NCBI GenBank assembly: GCA_910577105.1
Contig: CAJTMB010000013.1
Location: forward strand, 1-64,000
Length of the DNA: 64,000 nt
Source: an uncultured Lachnospiraceae bacterium
GTDB taxonomy: Bacteria > Bacillota > Clostridia > Lachnospirales > Lachnospiraceae
Reading direction: 5' to 3'
The notes beneath the pieces are model-generated. The model worked only from the letters and a program-made list of their open reading frames with translations, did no database searches and was not told where the DNA came from. How positions within the stretch are numbered: position 1 is the first letter of the stretch; every line of letters starts with the position of its first letter. Shown piece after piece: positions 41,706 through 50,992 of the stretch. Both the position numbers and the translations under genes were made by a program.

Positions 41706-43052
41706 ATGGGTTTACAGGTAGAAAAACTGGAAAAAAATATGGCAAAGCTGACAATTGAAGTGTCTTCCGAAAAACTGGAGGCAGCCATAGAAACCGCTTA
41801 TCAGAAAAACAAAAACAAAATCAGTGTACCCGGATTCCGCAAGGGTAAGGTACCGCGTAAGATGATTGAGCAGATGTACGGTGCGGCTATCTTTTATGAA
41901 GATGCGGCAAATGAGCTGATTCCTGAGGCATATGAAAACGCATTGGAGGAATGTACGGAGGAAATCGTGTCCGCTCCCAAGGTGGATGTGATTCAGATAG
42001 AAGCTGGAAAACCCTTTATCTTTACGGCAGAGGTTGCTTTAAAACCGGAGGTAACCCTGGGCAAGTATAAAGGCGTGAAGATTGACAAGGTCGATGTGGA
42101 AGTGACCGAAGAAGAAATCAACGAGCAGATTGAAAAAGAAAGAGAAAACAGTGCAAGAACCATTACCGTTGAGGACAGACCCGTAAAAGACGGTGATATC
42201 ACTACCATAGATTTTGAGGGATTTGTAGACGGTAAAGCATTTGAGGGCGGAAAAGGCACGGATTATCCGCTGACAATCGGCTCCGGTTCATTTATTCCCG
42301 GATTCGAAGAGCAGCTGATTGGCGCTTCGATTGACGAGGAGAAAGAAGTAAACGTTACGTTCCCTGAGGATTACCACGCAGCGGAACTGGCAGGAAAACC
42401 CGCAGTATTTAAGTGTGTGGTAAAAGGCATTAAGGAGAAAGAACTGCCCGAACTGGATGATGAGTTTGCAAGCGAAGTTTCCACTTTTGATACCTTGGCT
42501 GAGTATAAAGAGGACGTGAAAAAGACCTTGCTCGCAAAGAAGGAAGATGCTGCAAAGAGCGCTAAAGAAGAGGCAGTCATCGAAGCCGTAATTGAGGATG
42601 CCAAGATGGAGATTCCCGATGCAATGGTAGAAACAGAGCAGCGCCAGATGATTGATGAATTTGCACAGAGAATCCAGATGCAGGGACTGTCCATGGAGCA
42701 GTACATGCAGTTTACGGGAACCAATCCGCAGATGCTTCTGGAGCAGAGCAAACCGCAGGCATTAAAGAGGATTCAGTCCAGGCTGGTATTGGAAGCGGTT
42801 GCCGCTGCTGAGAATTTATCTGCCAATGAAGAAGAATTTGAAGAAGAAGTGAAAAAAATGTCTGAAAAGTACCAGATGGAACCGGATAAAATCAAGGAGA
42901 CACTGGGAGAACACGGCAAAAAGCAGCTGATGGCAGATATTGCAGTAAACAAGGCAGTTGATTTCCTGACAGCAAATGCAAAAGAGGGAAAAGCGGCAAA
43001 GTCTGCAAAAGCGAAGGCTGAGAAGGCAAAGGAAGCGGAAACGGAAGAATAA
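41706..43052 (+). CDS. tig: Trigger factor
   Basis: The ribosome-bound chaperone and prolyl isomerase that meets nascent chains at the exit tunnel. The N-terminal ribosome-binding domain contains VPGFRKGKVPRKMIEQMYG (the GFRxGxxP signature, near residues 44-62). The FKBP domain runs over about residues 150-245 (DGDITTIDFEGFVDG, IPGFEEQLIG). The C-terminal helical arms end in an Ala/Lys/Glu-rich tail. A 448-aa length and an AAGGAGG site are normal. It begins a protein-quality-control block with clpP, clpX and lon downstream. Confidence 0.96.
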   Translation: MGLQVEKLEKNMAKLTIEVSSEKLEAAIETAYQKNKNKISVPGFRKGKVPRKMIEQMYGAAIFYEDAANELIPEAYENALEECTEEIVSAPKVDVIQIEAGKPFIFTAEVALKPEVTLGKYKGVKIDKVDVEVTEEEINEQIEKERENSARTITVEDRPVKDGDITTIDFEGFVDGKAFEGGKGTDYPLTIGSGSFIPGFEEQLIGASIDEEKEVNVTFPEDYHAAELAGKPAVFKCVVKGIKEKELPELDDEFASEVSTFDTLAEYKEDVKKTLLAKKEDAAKSAKEEAVIEAVIEDAKMEIPDAMVETEQRQMIDEFAQRIQMQGLSMEQYMQFTGTNPQMLLEQSKPQALKRIQSRLVLEAVAAAENLSANEEEFEEEVKKMSEKYQMEPDKIKETLGEHGKKQLMADIAVNKAVDFLTANAKEGKAAKSAKAKAEKAKEAETEE

Positions 43053-43100
43053 CAGGTATGAAATCTGTGTTTGGACAGATACTATTTCCGAGGTGATGAT

Positions 43101-43241
43101 GTGAAAAACAGGGAAGAAACCAGACAACAGATGAATCATAATGAATTTAACAGTGTAACCCAGAAGAAAAAACCGGAGAATCAGAATCAGGAGCATAACG
43201 TCAGAAAAGAAGGGCTTCAGCCGATGAACCGGAAAAAGTAA
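43101..43241 (+). CDS. Small hydrophilic protein between tig and clpP
   Basis: A 46-aa reading frame with GTG start, preceded by GAGGTG at a normal distance. The product is very polar (many Asn, Gln, Lys, Glu) with no hydrophobic segment. It lies 48 bp after tig and before a strong terminator, so it would be made with trigger factor. I do not recognise a named family. The ribosome site, the frame bounded by the terminator and the biased composition suggest a real small gene; no function is proposed. Confidence 0.55.
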   Translation: MKNREETRQQMNHNEFNSVTQKKKPENQNQEHNVRKEGLQPMNRKK

Positions 43242-43245
43242 ATGA

Positions 43246-43283
43246 GGGAAACAGCGTGGCAGAAGCCGCGCTGTTTCTTTGGC
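43246..43283 (+). terminator. Terminator after tig and the small gene
   Basis: The stem GAAACAGCG / CGCTGTTTC with GGC/GCC inside, followed by TTT, lies just past the small frame. Confidence 0.75.
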
Positions 43284-43337
43284 TCTGGTTTCAATTCCAT
43301 TTCTTTGTTAAGTTTTTCTTAAATCCAAGGTTTGAGA

Positions 43338-43366
43338 TTGCAAAAATTTTTGTTGTAGTCTATTAT
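43338..43366 (+). promoter_or_regulatory. Promoter of clpP
   Basis: TTGCAA (43338-43343), a 17-bp spacer and TATTAT (43361-43366), about 55 bp before the start. No CtsR operator is seen nearby. Confidence 0.6.
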
Positions 43367-43421
43367 GAAAGATAAGTGTATAGGCAAGACTGAAAATAAA
43401 TAACAGAACGGAGGAAAGCAT

Positions 43422-44021
43422 ATGAGTTTAGTACCTTACGTCATAGAACAAACCAGCAGGGGAGAAAGGTCATACGACATCTATTCGCGTCTTTTGAAAG
43501 AAAGAATTATCTTTCTGGGAGAGGAAGTAAACGAAACCACGGCGAGCCTTGTAGTGGCCCAGCTTTTGTTTCTTGAAGCGGAAGACCCGGAAAAGGACAT
43601 TAACCTTTATATTAACAGTCCCGGCGGTTCCGTAACGGCAGGTATGGCAATATATGATACCATGCGATTCATCAAGTGCGATGTATCCACCATATGCATC
43701 GGTATGGCTGCAAGTATGGGTGCATTCTTACTGGCAGGCGGCACGAAAGGAAAGAGGATGGCGCTTCCCAATGCTGAAATTATGATTCATCAGCCGCTTG
43801 GCGGGGCACAGGGACAGGCAACGGAGATTGAAATTGCCGCAAAGCATATTTTGCAGACAAAAGAAAAGCTGAACAAGATACTGGCTGAAAATACGGGAAG
43901 GGATTATGAAATTATAGCTGCGGATACGGAGAGGGATAATTGGAAATCGGCCCAGGAAGCGATGGAGTATGGACTGATTGACAAAGTGATTACCTCCCAT
44001 TCATCCGGCGAGAAAGAATAA
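43422..44021 (+). CDS. clpP: ATP-dependent Clp protease proteolytic subunit
   Basis: The serine peptidase that forms the 14-mer chamber of ClpXP. The N-terminus YDIYSRLLKERIIFLGEEV is canonical (residues about 17-35). The active-site Ser lies in GMAASMGAFLL near residue 98, the His in IMIHQPLGG near 123, and the Asp in the AADTERDNW region. At 199 aa, it is full length. clpX starts 52 bp downstream and clearly belongs to the same unit. Very secure. Confidence 0.97.
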   Translation: MSLVPYVIEQTSRGERSYDIYSRLLKERIIFLGEEVNETTASLVVAQLLFLEAEDPEKDINLYINSPGGSVTAGMAIYDTMRFIKCDVSTICIGMAASMGAFLLAGGTKGKRMALPNAEIMIHQPLGGAQGQATEIEIAAKHILQTKEKLNKILAENTGRDYEIIAADTERDNWKSAQEAMEYGLIDKVITSHSSGEKE

Positions 44022-44073
44022 AATTTATTATCGCTGATACTGCAGGAGTGCAGTATGCGCGGAAAGGAAAGAG

Positions 44074-45339
44074 ATGGCAGGAAAGAGTTCCGGCAATGAT
44101 GTAAGATGTTCATTCTGTAACAAAACGCAGGAGCAGGTCAGGAAGCTGATAGCGGGACCTGCCGGCGTTTATATCTGTGATGAATGTATTGAAATATGCG
44201 GAGACATATTAGAAGAAGAATTTGAGGAAGATAATTTACCGATGGAGGATGCGCCGGATTTTAAGCTTTTAAAGCCGGTGGAAATCAAAAAGTTCCTTGA
44301 TGACTATGTGATTGGGCAGGACGCAGCCAAAAAAGTGCTGTCAGTGGCTGTTTACAACCACTACAAAAGGGTTATGGCAAACAAGGGGCCTCAGGATGTG
44401 GAACTGCAGAAGAGCAATATCATTATGGTGGGGCCTACGGGTTCCGGCAAAACTTATCTGGCACAGACTCTTGCAAAGATTATTAATGTACCCTTTGCGA
44501 TTGCGGACGCCACTACACTGACCGAGGCGGGTTATGTGGGTGAGGACGTGGAGAACATCCTGTTAAAGCTGATTCAGGCAGCGGATTATGATGTGGAGCG
44601 TGCCCAGTACGGCATAATTTACATTGATGAGATTGATAAGATTACCAAAAAGAGTGAAAACGTATCCATTACAAGGGATGTATCAGGAGAAGGCGTGCAG
44701 CAGGCGCTGTTAAAGATTATTGAGGGGACGGTGGCAAGTGTTCCGCCGCAGGGAGGAAGGAAACATCCCCATCAGGAATTGATTCAGGTGGATACTTCCA
44801 ACATCCTGTTTATCTGTGGGGGCGCTTTTGACGGCCTTGACAAAATAGTGGAAACAAGACTGAATCGGAAAACCATTGGTTTTAATGCAAAGATTACGGA
44901 AAAGGCAGCAAAAGAACTCGGGGAAATATTAGGGGAAGTAACGCCGCAGGATTTGGTGAAGTTTGGACTTATTCCCGAATTTGTGGGTCGTGTGCCTATT
45001 AATGTTTCTTTGCAGGGACTTGATAAAGAGGCTCTTGTCCGTATTTTGAGGGAGCCAAAGAATGCTTTGATAAAACAATACCAGTGTCTTTTTGAAATGG
45101 ATGATGTTAAACTCAGTTTTGAAGAAGACGCAATCGATGCCATAGCAAAACTGGCCATGGAAAGAAAAACCGGCGCAAGGGGGCTCAGGTCCATCATGGA
45201 GAATGTGATGATGGACGTTATGTACCGTATCCCATCGGATGATACCATAGAAAAAGTGATAATCACAAAGGGTGCGGTAGAGGGCATAAGCGAACCGCTT
45301 ACAATACATCGGGAAACAGTCATGAAAAAAGCAAAGTAA
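44074..45339 (+). CDS. clpX: Clp protease ATP-binding subunit ClpX
   Basis: The AAA+ unfoldase that feeds tagged proteins to ClpP. The N-terminal zinc-binding domain has CSFCNK and CDECIEIC. The Walker A is GPTGSGKTYLA, Walker B IIYIDEIDK, and the pore loop is GYVGED; the sensor-2 region GARGLRS lies near the C-terminus. The length, 421 aa, is normal. GGAAAGAG lies before the start. A hairpin after the stop may reduce read-through into lon. Confidence 0.97.
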   Translation: MAGKSSGNDVRCSFCNKTQEQVRKLIAGPAGVYICDECIEICGDILEEEFEEDNLPMEDAPDFKLLKPVEIKKFLDDYVIGQDAAKKVLSVAVYNHYKRVMANKGPQDVELQKSNIIMVGPTGSGKTYLAQTLAKIINVPFAIADATTLTEAGYVGEDVENILLKLIQAADYDVERAQYGIIYIDEIDKITKKSENVSITRDVSGEGVQQALLKIIEGTVASVPPQGGRKHPHQELIQVDTSNILFICGGAFDGLDKIVETRLNRKTIGFNAKITEKAAKELGEILGEVTPQDLVKFGLIPEFVGRVPINVSLQGLDKEALVRILREPKNALIKQYQCLFEMDDVKLSFEEDAIDAIAKLAMERKTGARGLRSIMENVMMDVMYRIPSDDTIEKVIITKGAVEGISEPLTIHRETVMKKAK

Positions 45340-45342
45340 GTG

Positions 45343-45373
45343 AAACGCCGTTACTTTTTTAGTGCGGCGTTTT
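45343..45373 (+). terminator. Hairpin between clpX and lon
   Basis: AAACGCCG pairs with CGGCGTTTT around a T-rich 14-nt loop. It has a short U-run and may be a partial terminator. Confidence 0.5.
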
Positions 45374-45409
45374 CCATTCATTGTGCATTTAGGGGAGAAT
45401 CGACAAGAT

Positions 45410-47776
45410 ATGGAAAATAATATGATGATAAATTTAGAGATGCCGGCAGTTGCCTTAAGAGGATTGAGCATCTTTCCGGGAATGCTGATTCACTTTGATT
45501 TGAGCCGTGACAAATCTGTCCATGCGGTAGAGCAGGCTATGTTGGGAAGACAGCTTTTGTTTGTGGTTTCACAAAAGGATGAAACAGTTGAGAATCCTGT
45601 CAGGACTGACCTCTATGATGTCGGAACCGTCACAAAACTGAAGCAAATCAGCAGGCTTCCTAACGGAATTGTAAGGGTATTGGTGGAAGGACATGTGCGG
45701 GCCAGGCTGATTTCGCTAGAAGAGGAAATGCAATACCTTCTTGTGGAAATCGAAGAAATGCCTGATGAAGAAGATGCAGACGAAACGATAAATAAGGCAA
45801 TGATTAGGGAACTGCAGGAAGTGTTCCGGGGTTACAGCAAACTTTATCCGAAAATCGGAAGGGCGCTGGAAAAAAAGATGGAAACCGTTCAGCAGCTGAA
45901 AGTCCTGATAGATACCATGACCAGCGGACTGCCGCTTTCCGTAAGTTCAAAGCAGAAGATATTGTGTGCCGAAACTCTGAGGGAGAGGTTCGAGTATTTG
46001 TCCGCCGTGCTGTACAGCGAAATTCAGATTGGATTGATTCGGAAGGAATTGACTGAAAAAATACAAAAGAAGGTTGATAAAAACCAGAGAGAATATATTT
46101 TGCGGGAGCAGTTGAATGCCATCAGGGAGGAATTGGGAGAGAACGACGTCACATCGGAAGCCGACCGTTTTCAGGAAGAACTCCATAAGTTGAAAGCAGG
46201 CAAAGAAGTCAAGGATAAGATAGCAAGGGAAATTTCCAGATATAAAAAACTGTCCTCGGGCAGTTCGGAAAGTGCGGTGGAGAGGACATATATTGAAACA
46301 CTTCTGCAAATGCCCTGGAACAGGTTTTCCAAGGATAATACGGATATCGAACGAGCCGAACAGATATTGGAGGAAGACCATTACGGCATGGAGCAGGTAA
46401 AAGAGCGTATTCTTGAATTTTTAGCGGTCAGAAGCCTTACCAATGCAGTGGACAGCCCTATTGTCTGTCTGGTGGGGCCTCCGGGTACCGGAAAAACTTC
46501 CATTGCTAAAAGCGTGGCAAGAGCCCTGAACAAAGAATATGTGCGAATCAGCCTTGGAGGTGTCAGGGACGAAGCGGAAATCAGGGGGCACAGGAGGACT
46601 TATGTGGGAGCTATGCCGGGAAGGATTGCAACCGGTCTGAAACAGGCAGGGGTGAAAAACCCGTTAATGCTTTTGGATGAAATAGATAAGGTAAGCAGTG
46701 ACTACAAAGGAGATACCTCTGCTGCGCTTCTGGAAGTTCTGGATGGTGAGCAAAACAACCGTTTCGGGGATCACTATCTGGAAATTCCGCTTGATTTGTC
46801 ACAAGTGTTATTTATTGCGACCGCAAACAGCACTACCGGCATTCCAAAACCTTTGCTGGACCGTATGGAATTGATAGAGGTAAACAGTTATACAGATAAC
46901 GAAAAATTTCATATTGCAAAACAGTACTTGCTTGGCAAGGCATTTCGCAAAAACGGTCTGGAAAACGGACGTCTGATTATCAGCGACAAAGCGCTGCGTG
47001 TGGTAATCGAGGGTTATACAAGGGAAGCAGGAGTGCGCGGATTGGAGCGCAGAATAGGTGAAATCTGCAGGAAAGCTGCAAAGGCGCTGTTAAAGGAGTC
47101 ACCGCAAAAAAGACAAACAGCGAGTATCAGGGTGACTACCCAGAATCTCGAAAGATATCTGGGAAAAGTAAAATATACCAGAAGCCTGGCAAATGCGGAA
47201 GATGAAGTGGGGATTGTACGCGGGCTGGCATGGACCAGTGTCGGCGGGGATACCCTGCAAATTGAAGTGAATGTAATGCCCGGAAAAGGGGAATTGGAAC
47301 TTACCGGACAGATGGGAGATGTTATGAAAGAATCTGCCATGACAGGGTTGAGTTATGTCAGGTCCATTAATCAGGAATATAATATTTCCGCAAAGACCTA
47401 TAAAGAGAATGACTTTCATATACATATTCCAGAGGGGGCAGTTCCCAAAGACGGGCCTTCTGCCGGCATTACCATGGCGACAGCGCTGCTCTCTGCCATA
47501 ACCGGGATGCCGGTACATGCAGATATTGCCATGACGGGAGAGATTACACTGCGTGGCAGGGTGCTTCCTGTCGGAGGATTAAAAGAAAAAATACTGGCAG
47601 CCAAGAAAGCAGGCATAAAGAAAGTGCTTGTTCCGTCACAAAATAAAAAGGATGTTGAGGAAATTTCCGCAGAGATAAAGTCGGGCATGGAAATCTGTTT
47701 TGTGGAAAGGATGGAAGAGGTGCTGGGTCACGCCCTGGTCTGTGAGGAGAGGAAAAAGGAGAACCATGATAATTAA
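45410..47776 (+). CDS. lon: ATP-dependent protease Lon
   Basis: A 788-aa Lon protease. The N-terminal substrate domain begins MPAVALRGLSIFPGM. The AAA+ module has Walker A VGPPGTGKTS, Walker B LLDEIDKV and the adjacent GAMPGRI. The C-terminal protease domain has the Ser-Lys dyad: Ser in PKDGPSAGITM and Lys in GGLKEKILAAKKAG. The longest frame opens at 45362, but ATG 45410 is the natural start, with AGGGGAG upstream, although the spacing is somewhat long. The last 11 bases overlap the start of ysxC, as in B. subtilis, where lonA and ysxC are also adjacent. Confidence 0.96.
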   Translation: MENNMMINLEMPAVALRGLSIFPGMLIHFDLSRDKSVHAVEQAMLGRQLLFVVSQKDETVENPVRTDLYDVGTVTKLKQISRLPNGIVRVLVEGHVRARLISLEEEMQYLLVEIEEMPDEEDADETINKAMIRELQEVFRGYSKLYPKIGRALEKKMETVQQLKVLIDTMTSGLPLSVSSKQKILCAETLRERFEYLSAVLYSEIQIGLIRKELTEKIQKKVDKNQREYILREQLNAIREELGENDVTSEADRFQEELHKLKAGKEVKDKIAREISRYKKLSSGSSESAVERTYIETLLQMPWNRFSKDNTDIERAEQILEEDHYGMEQVKERILEFLAVRSLTNAVDSPIVCLVGPPGTGKTSIAKSVARALNKEYVRISLGGVRDEAEIRGHRRTYVGAMPGRIATGLKQAGVKNPLMLLDEIDKVSSDYKGDTSAALLEVLDGEQNNRFGDHYLEIPLDLSQVLFIATANSTTGIPKPLLDRMELIEVNSYTDNEKFHIAKQYLLGKAFRKNGLENGRLIISDKALRVVIEGYTREAGVRGLERRIGEICRKAAKALLKESPQKRQTASIRVTTQNLERYLGKVKYTRSLANAEDEVGIVRGLAWTSVGGDTLQIEVNVMPGKGELELTGQMGDVMKESAMTGLSYVRSINQEYNISAKTYKENDFHIHIPEGAVPKDGPSAGITMATALLSAITGMPVHADIAMTGEITLRGRVLPVGGLKEKILAAKKAGIKKVLVPSQNKKDVEEISAEIKSGMEICFVERMEEVLGHALVCEERKKENHDN

Positions 47777-48365
47777 GAATGTCAGTCTGGAAACGGTTTG
47801 CGGAATTACCAGCAAGATACCTGAAAACCAGCATCCCGAAGTCGCCTTTGCGGGAAAGAGCAATGTAGGGAAGTCTTCACTTATTAATGCGTTAATGAAT
47901 AGAAAATCCCTTGCCCGTACCAGTGCTCAGCCTGGGAAGACACAGACTATAAATTTTTATAATGTAAACGATGAAATTTATCTTGTGGATTTGCCGGGGT
48001 ACGGATATGCCCGGGCGAATGAGGAAGTAAAGGCCAAATGGGGCAAAATGGTGGAAAATTACCTTCATAAATCCCGACAGCTGAAAGCGGTTTTTCTTCT
48101 GATAGATATTCGTCATGAGCCGGGGAGCAACGACAGGATTATGTATGACTGGATTGTGGGACAGGGATTTTTTCCGATTATCGTTGCTACCAAACTGGAC
48201 AAGATAAAAAGAAGTCAGGTATCTAAGCAGGTAAAACTGATTAAAGAGGCGCTTCATACAAAATCGGATACCATGGTTATTCCTTTTTCATCGGAAAACA
48301 AGCAGGGGCGGGATGAAATCTATCATCTGCTTGATGGATATCTGACAGGAGAAATCAACGGATAA
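47766..48365 (+). CDS. ysxC: Ribosome biogenesis GTP-binding protein YsxC/EngB
   Basis: A 199-aa essential GTPase of 50S subunit assembly. G1 is GKSNVGKSSLINALM, G3 is DLPGYGYA, and G4 is TKLDK, with the characteristic RTSAQPGKTQTINFYNV between. The start is ATG 47766, which has AAGGAG upstream and lies within the last codons of lon; the longer frame runs back through lon without a ribosome site. The lon-ysxC pairing is conserved across Firmicutes, which supports the name. Confidence 0.96.
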   Translation: MIIKNVSLETVCGITSKIPENQHPEVAFAGKSNVGKSSLINALMNRKSLARTSAQPGKTQTINFYNVNDEIYLVDLPGYGYARANEEVKAKWGKMVENYLHKSRQLKAVFLLIDIRHEPGSNDRIMYDWIVGQGFFPIIVATKLDKIKRSQVSKQVKLIKEALHTKSDTMVIPFSSENKQGRDEIYHLLDGYLTGEING

Positions 48366-48377
48366 GAGGGATAAGAT

Positions 48378-49589
48378 ATGAAGATATCAGCAAAAAAGTA
48401 TATAAAAGCAATATTGAATCTGGCAATTGCGTTTATAATTGCAGTCGTAGTAATCTGGCTGGTGCCGAAAGGAATTGTATTTTTTATGCCGTTTGTACTG
48501 GGATGGATAATTGCGTGGATTGCCAGCCCTATGGTACGTTTTTTTGAAGAAAAACTAAAAATCAAGAGAAAGGCCGGAAGTGCGTTTGTAATTGTGGTGG
48601 TAATCGGTCTGGTGGTGCTTGCCGGTTATTTGATTGGGGGTAAACTGATACGGGAAATAGCAGGCTTCGTGGGAGACCTGCCGGCTATGTGGGAGTCTTT
48701 GGAGCAGGACTTTGATGAAATTGGAAAGAATCTCAGCAGTTTATACGACAAGCTTCCCGTGGATGTTCAAAATACGCTCAATAATATCGGCACACAGACC
48801 AATGAATTTATCGGGGAACTGATTGGGAAAATAAGCAGCCCTACCATTGCGGCGGTTGGTAATTTTGCAAAACAGCTTCCTACTATAGTAATCGGGATTG
48901 TGATGTGCCTTTTGTCTTCATACTTTTTTGTTGCGGAGAGGGTGCCGTTTACATCGACCATAAAACAGTATATGCCGGAATCCTTAAGATACAGGGCCCG
49001 CATCATAAAAAGAAGTCTGGTGAAGGCTGTGGGCGGCTATTTTAAGGCACAGATAAAAATTGAAATCTGGATTTACCTGCTTTTGGTTGTTGGCTTTTTT
49101 ATTCTGGGAATTGATTATGCCCTGCTAATAGCATTAGGCGTTGCCATTTTGGATTTTCTTCCGTTTTTTGGAACCGGCACTGCCATGGTGCCATGGGCAA
49201 TTGTTAAATTTTTAAGTTCAGACTATAAGATGACAATAGGCCTGCTGCTGATTTGGGGTGTCAGCCAGCTTGTCAGACAAATCATCCAGCCTAAAATTGT
49301 AGGCGATTCCATCGGTGTTCCACCGATACCGACGTTATTTCTTCTGTATATCGGTTACATGGTTGAGGGAGTTGTGGGCATGATAATAGCAGTACCGATT
49401 GGCATTATTTTGTGGACGCTTTACAAGGAGGGCGCTTTTGATACCACAAAACACAGCATACAGATTCTGTCTGCAGGATTGAACCGTTTTAGGAAACTGA
49501 CACCGCAGGATATGTCTGTCATCGTTTCCTATAAACGGGAGTGCGAGGAGGAACTGCAGATGAAACAGGAGCAGGAAGAGTTGCAGTGA
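48378..49589 (+). CDS. AI-2E family transporter / PerM-like permease
   Basis: A 403-aa polytopic protein of the AI-2E (PerM, YtvI) family. About eight helices are seen, with a soluble helical segment at residues 95-160. The C-terminal signatures GIDYALLIALGVAILDFLPFFGTG and QIIQPKIVGDSIGVPPIPTLFLLYIGY (cited to mark residues about 240-320) are typical. Members export small molecules or act as Na+/H+ antiporters; autoinducer-2 export is only one proposal. It follows ysxC by 12 bp. The C-terminal tail is charged (QMKQEQEELQ). Confidence 0.9.
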   Translation: MKISAKKYIKAILNLAIAFIIAVVVIWLVPKGIVFFMPFVLGWIIAWIASPMVRFFEEKLKIKRKAGSAFVIVVVIGLVVLAGYLIGGKLIREIAGFVGDLPAMWESLEQDFDEIGKNLSSLYDKLPVDVQNTLNNIGTQTNEFIGELIGKISSPTIAAVGNFAKQLPTIVIGIVMCLLSSYFFVAERVPFTSTIKQYMPESLRYRARIIKRSLVKAVGGYFKAQIKIEIWIYLLLVVGFFILGIDYALLIALGVAILDFLPFFGTGTAMVPWAIVKFLSSDYKMTIGLLLIWGVSQLVRQIIQPKIVGDSIGVPPIPTLFLLYIGYMVEGVVGMIIAVPIGIILWTLYKEGAFDTTKHSIQILSAGLNRFRKLTPQDMSVIVSYKRECEEELQMKQEQEELQ

Positions 49590-49657
49590 GTGGTGGGAAA
49601 ACAGGGCGTTTTTCATTTATATTTGAGCTGCGGCAAGGTGACTGCACGGAGATTAAA

Positions 49658-50395
49658 ATGCGTAATTTTAAGATGTTATTGCAATATGAAGGTACCAGAT
49701 ATCAGGGCTGGCAGAAGCAGACTTCCACGGATAATACGATTCAGGGAAAACTGGAAGCCCTTTTGTCAAGAATGTGCGGACAAAGTATAGAAGTGCATGG
49801 AAGCGGAAGGACGGATGCAGGTGTCCATGCAAGAGGACAGGTGGCGAATGCCCATCTGGACACAAGGATGTCGGCAGAAGAAATACAAGACTATATGAAC
49901 AGATATTTGCCGGAAGATATTGCGGTGCTTTCTGTGGAGGAGGTATCCCTGCGTTTTCACAGCAGGCTTCTTGTGAAAAGCAAGACGTACTGCTATCAGG
50001 TAATCAATAGCAGCCTGCCCCATGTTTTTGACAGGCGCTATGTATGGATTGTTCCGGAAAAACTGGATGTCAACGCAATGGAAACTGCTGCCGGATTTTT
50101 ACTGGGTACCCATGATTTTGCTGCATTCACGTCTGCAAAAAAGGGGAAAAAGTCCACGGTACGGAAAATAAGTGAAATTCGTATTGAAAATGAAGGTGAA
50201 AAACTCAGTTTCTACTTCAGCGGAGACGGATTTTTGTTCCATATGGTAAGAATCATCATGGGGACTCTGATTGAGGTGGGTACGGGAAAGAGAAATCCGG
50301 AAGAGATTCCCGGGATTTTGCTTTCCCGAAAAAGAGAGCTGGCGGGAGCGTTGGCGCCTGCACGCGGCCTTACCTTGATGGAAGTGAGATATTGA
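49658..50395 (+). CDS. truA: tRNA pseudouridine(38-40) synthase TruA
   Basis: TruA makes pseudouridine at positions 38-40 of the anticodon arm. The N-terminal LLQYEGTRYQGWQKQ and the catalytic Asp in GSGRTDAGVHARGQV (near residue 52) are textbook. FRFHSRLL-like and HDFAAFTSAKK segments follow, and the end LAPARGLTLMEVRY is canonical. The 245-aa start at 49658 is set by family alignment and a CGGAG site; the longer frame starts inside the preceding gene. Secure. Confidence 0.95.
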   Translation: MRNFKMLLQYEGTRYQGWQKQTSTDNTIQGKLEALLSRMCGQSIEVHGSGRTDAGVHARGQVANAHLDTRMSAEEIQDYMNRYLPEDIAVLSVEEVSLRFHSRLLVKSKTYCYQVINSSLPHVFDRRYVWIVPEKLDVNAMETAAGFLLGTHDFAAFTSAKKGKKSTVRKISEIRIENEGEKLSFYFSGDGFLFHMVRIIMGTLIEVGTGKRNPEEIPGILLSRKRELAGALAPARGLTLMEVRY

Positions 50396-50419
50396 GTTTG
50401 GCATGAATGGAAGGTTAAT

Positions 50420-50905
50420 ATGATTAGTAAGAAACATATGCGCATACTTTTTGTGATATATCTCCTGATACTGTTAAGGGTGATTGTGTTTAAATATCCG
50501 CTGGCACAGATGAGGGAAATAGTAGCTTCATGGAAGAGGGAAGTATTTTGGGAAGGTCTTGGGAGCGCCAACTTTGAGTTGTTTAAGACAATAAAGCTGT
50601 ACATCAGGCACTGGGACAATAAAGGGATTAACAGATTTGGCAATCTGATAGGAAATATTGTGGCATTTATACCCCTTGGCTATATGCTCCCCAGAATATG
50701 TAAAGCATCAAGACATTTCATAATTTGCATGGTGCAGGTATTTTTTTTGGTTTTGGGAATAGAACTGTTTCAGCTTTTAAGCGCATTCGGGGTGTTTGAT
50801 GTGGATGATATTTTACTTAACTGTCTGGGCGCGCTGGCGGGATATCTTTTTTTCAAAATAGAAGATTATATTTATCAAAAAGGGAACCGGGAGAACGGGT
50901 TATAA
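50420..50905 (+). CDS. VanZ family membrane protein
   Basis: A 161-aa protein with four helices in the VanZ layout: an N-terminal helix, then NRFGNLIGNIVAFIPLGYMLPRI (about residues 72-94), then FFLVLGIELFQLLSAFGVFDVDDILLNCLGALAGYLFF (about 109-146). VanZ-like proteins affect teicoplanin resistance in one operon, but most members have unknown roles at the cell surface. It follows truA by 24 bp. It ends just before a terminator. Confidence 0.85.
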   Translation: MISKKHMRILFVIYLLILLRVIVFKYPLAQMREIVASWKREVFWEGLGSANFELFKTIKLYIRHWDNKGINRFGNLIGNIVAFIPLGYMLPRICKASRHFIICMVQVFFLVLGIELFQLLSAFGVFDVDDILLNCLGALAGYLFFKIEDYIYQKGNRENGL

Positions 50906-50945
50906 AAATACTGCAAATTTTTTAGAAATTTTGCAGTATTTTTAT
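50906..50945 (+). terminator. Intrinsic terminator after the vanZ-like gene
   Basis: AAATACTGCAAATTT pairs with AAATTTTGCAGTATTT, followed by TTATTT. It closes the lon-to-vanZ stretch. Confidence 0.8.
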
Positions 50946-50992
50946 TTGTAAAGGGATATTAATGATGTAGCATACAAGATAAGGATAGCAGG

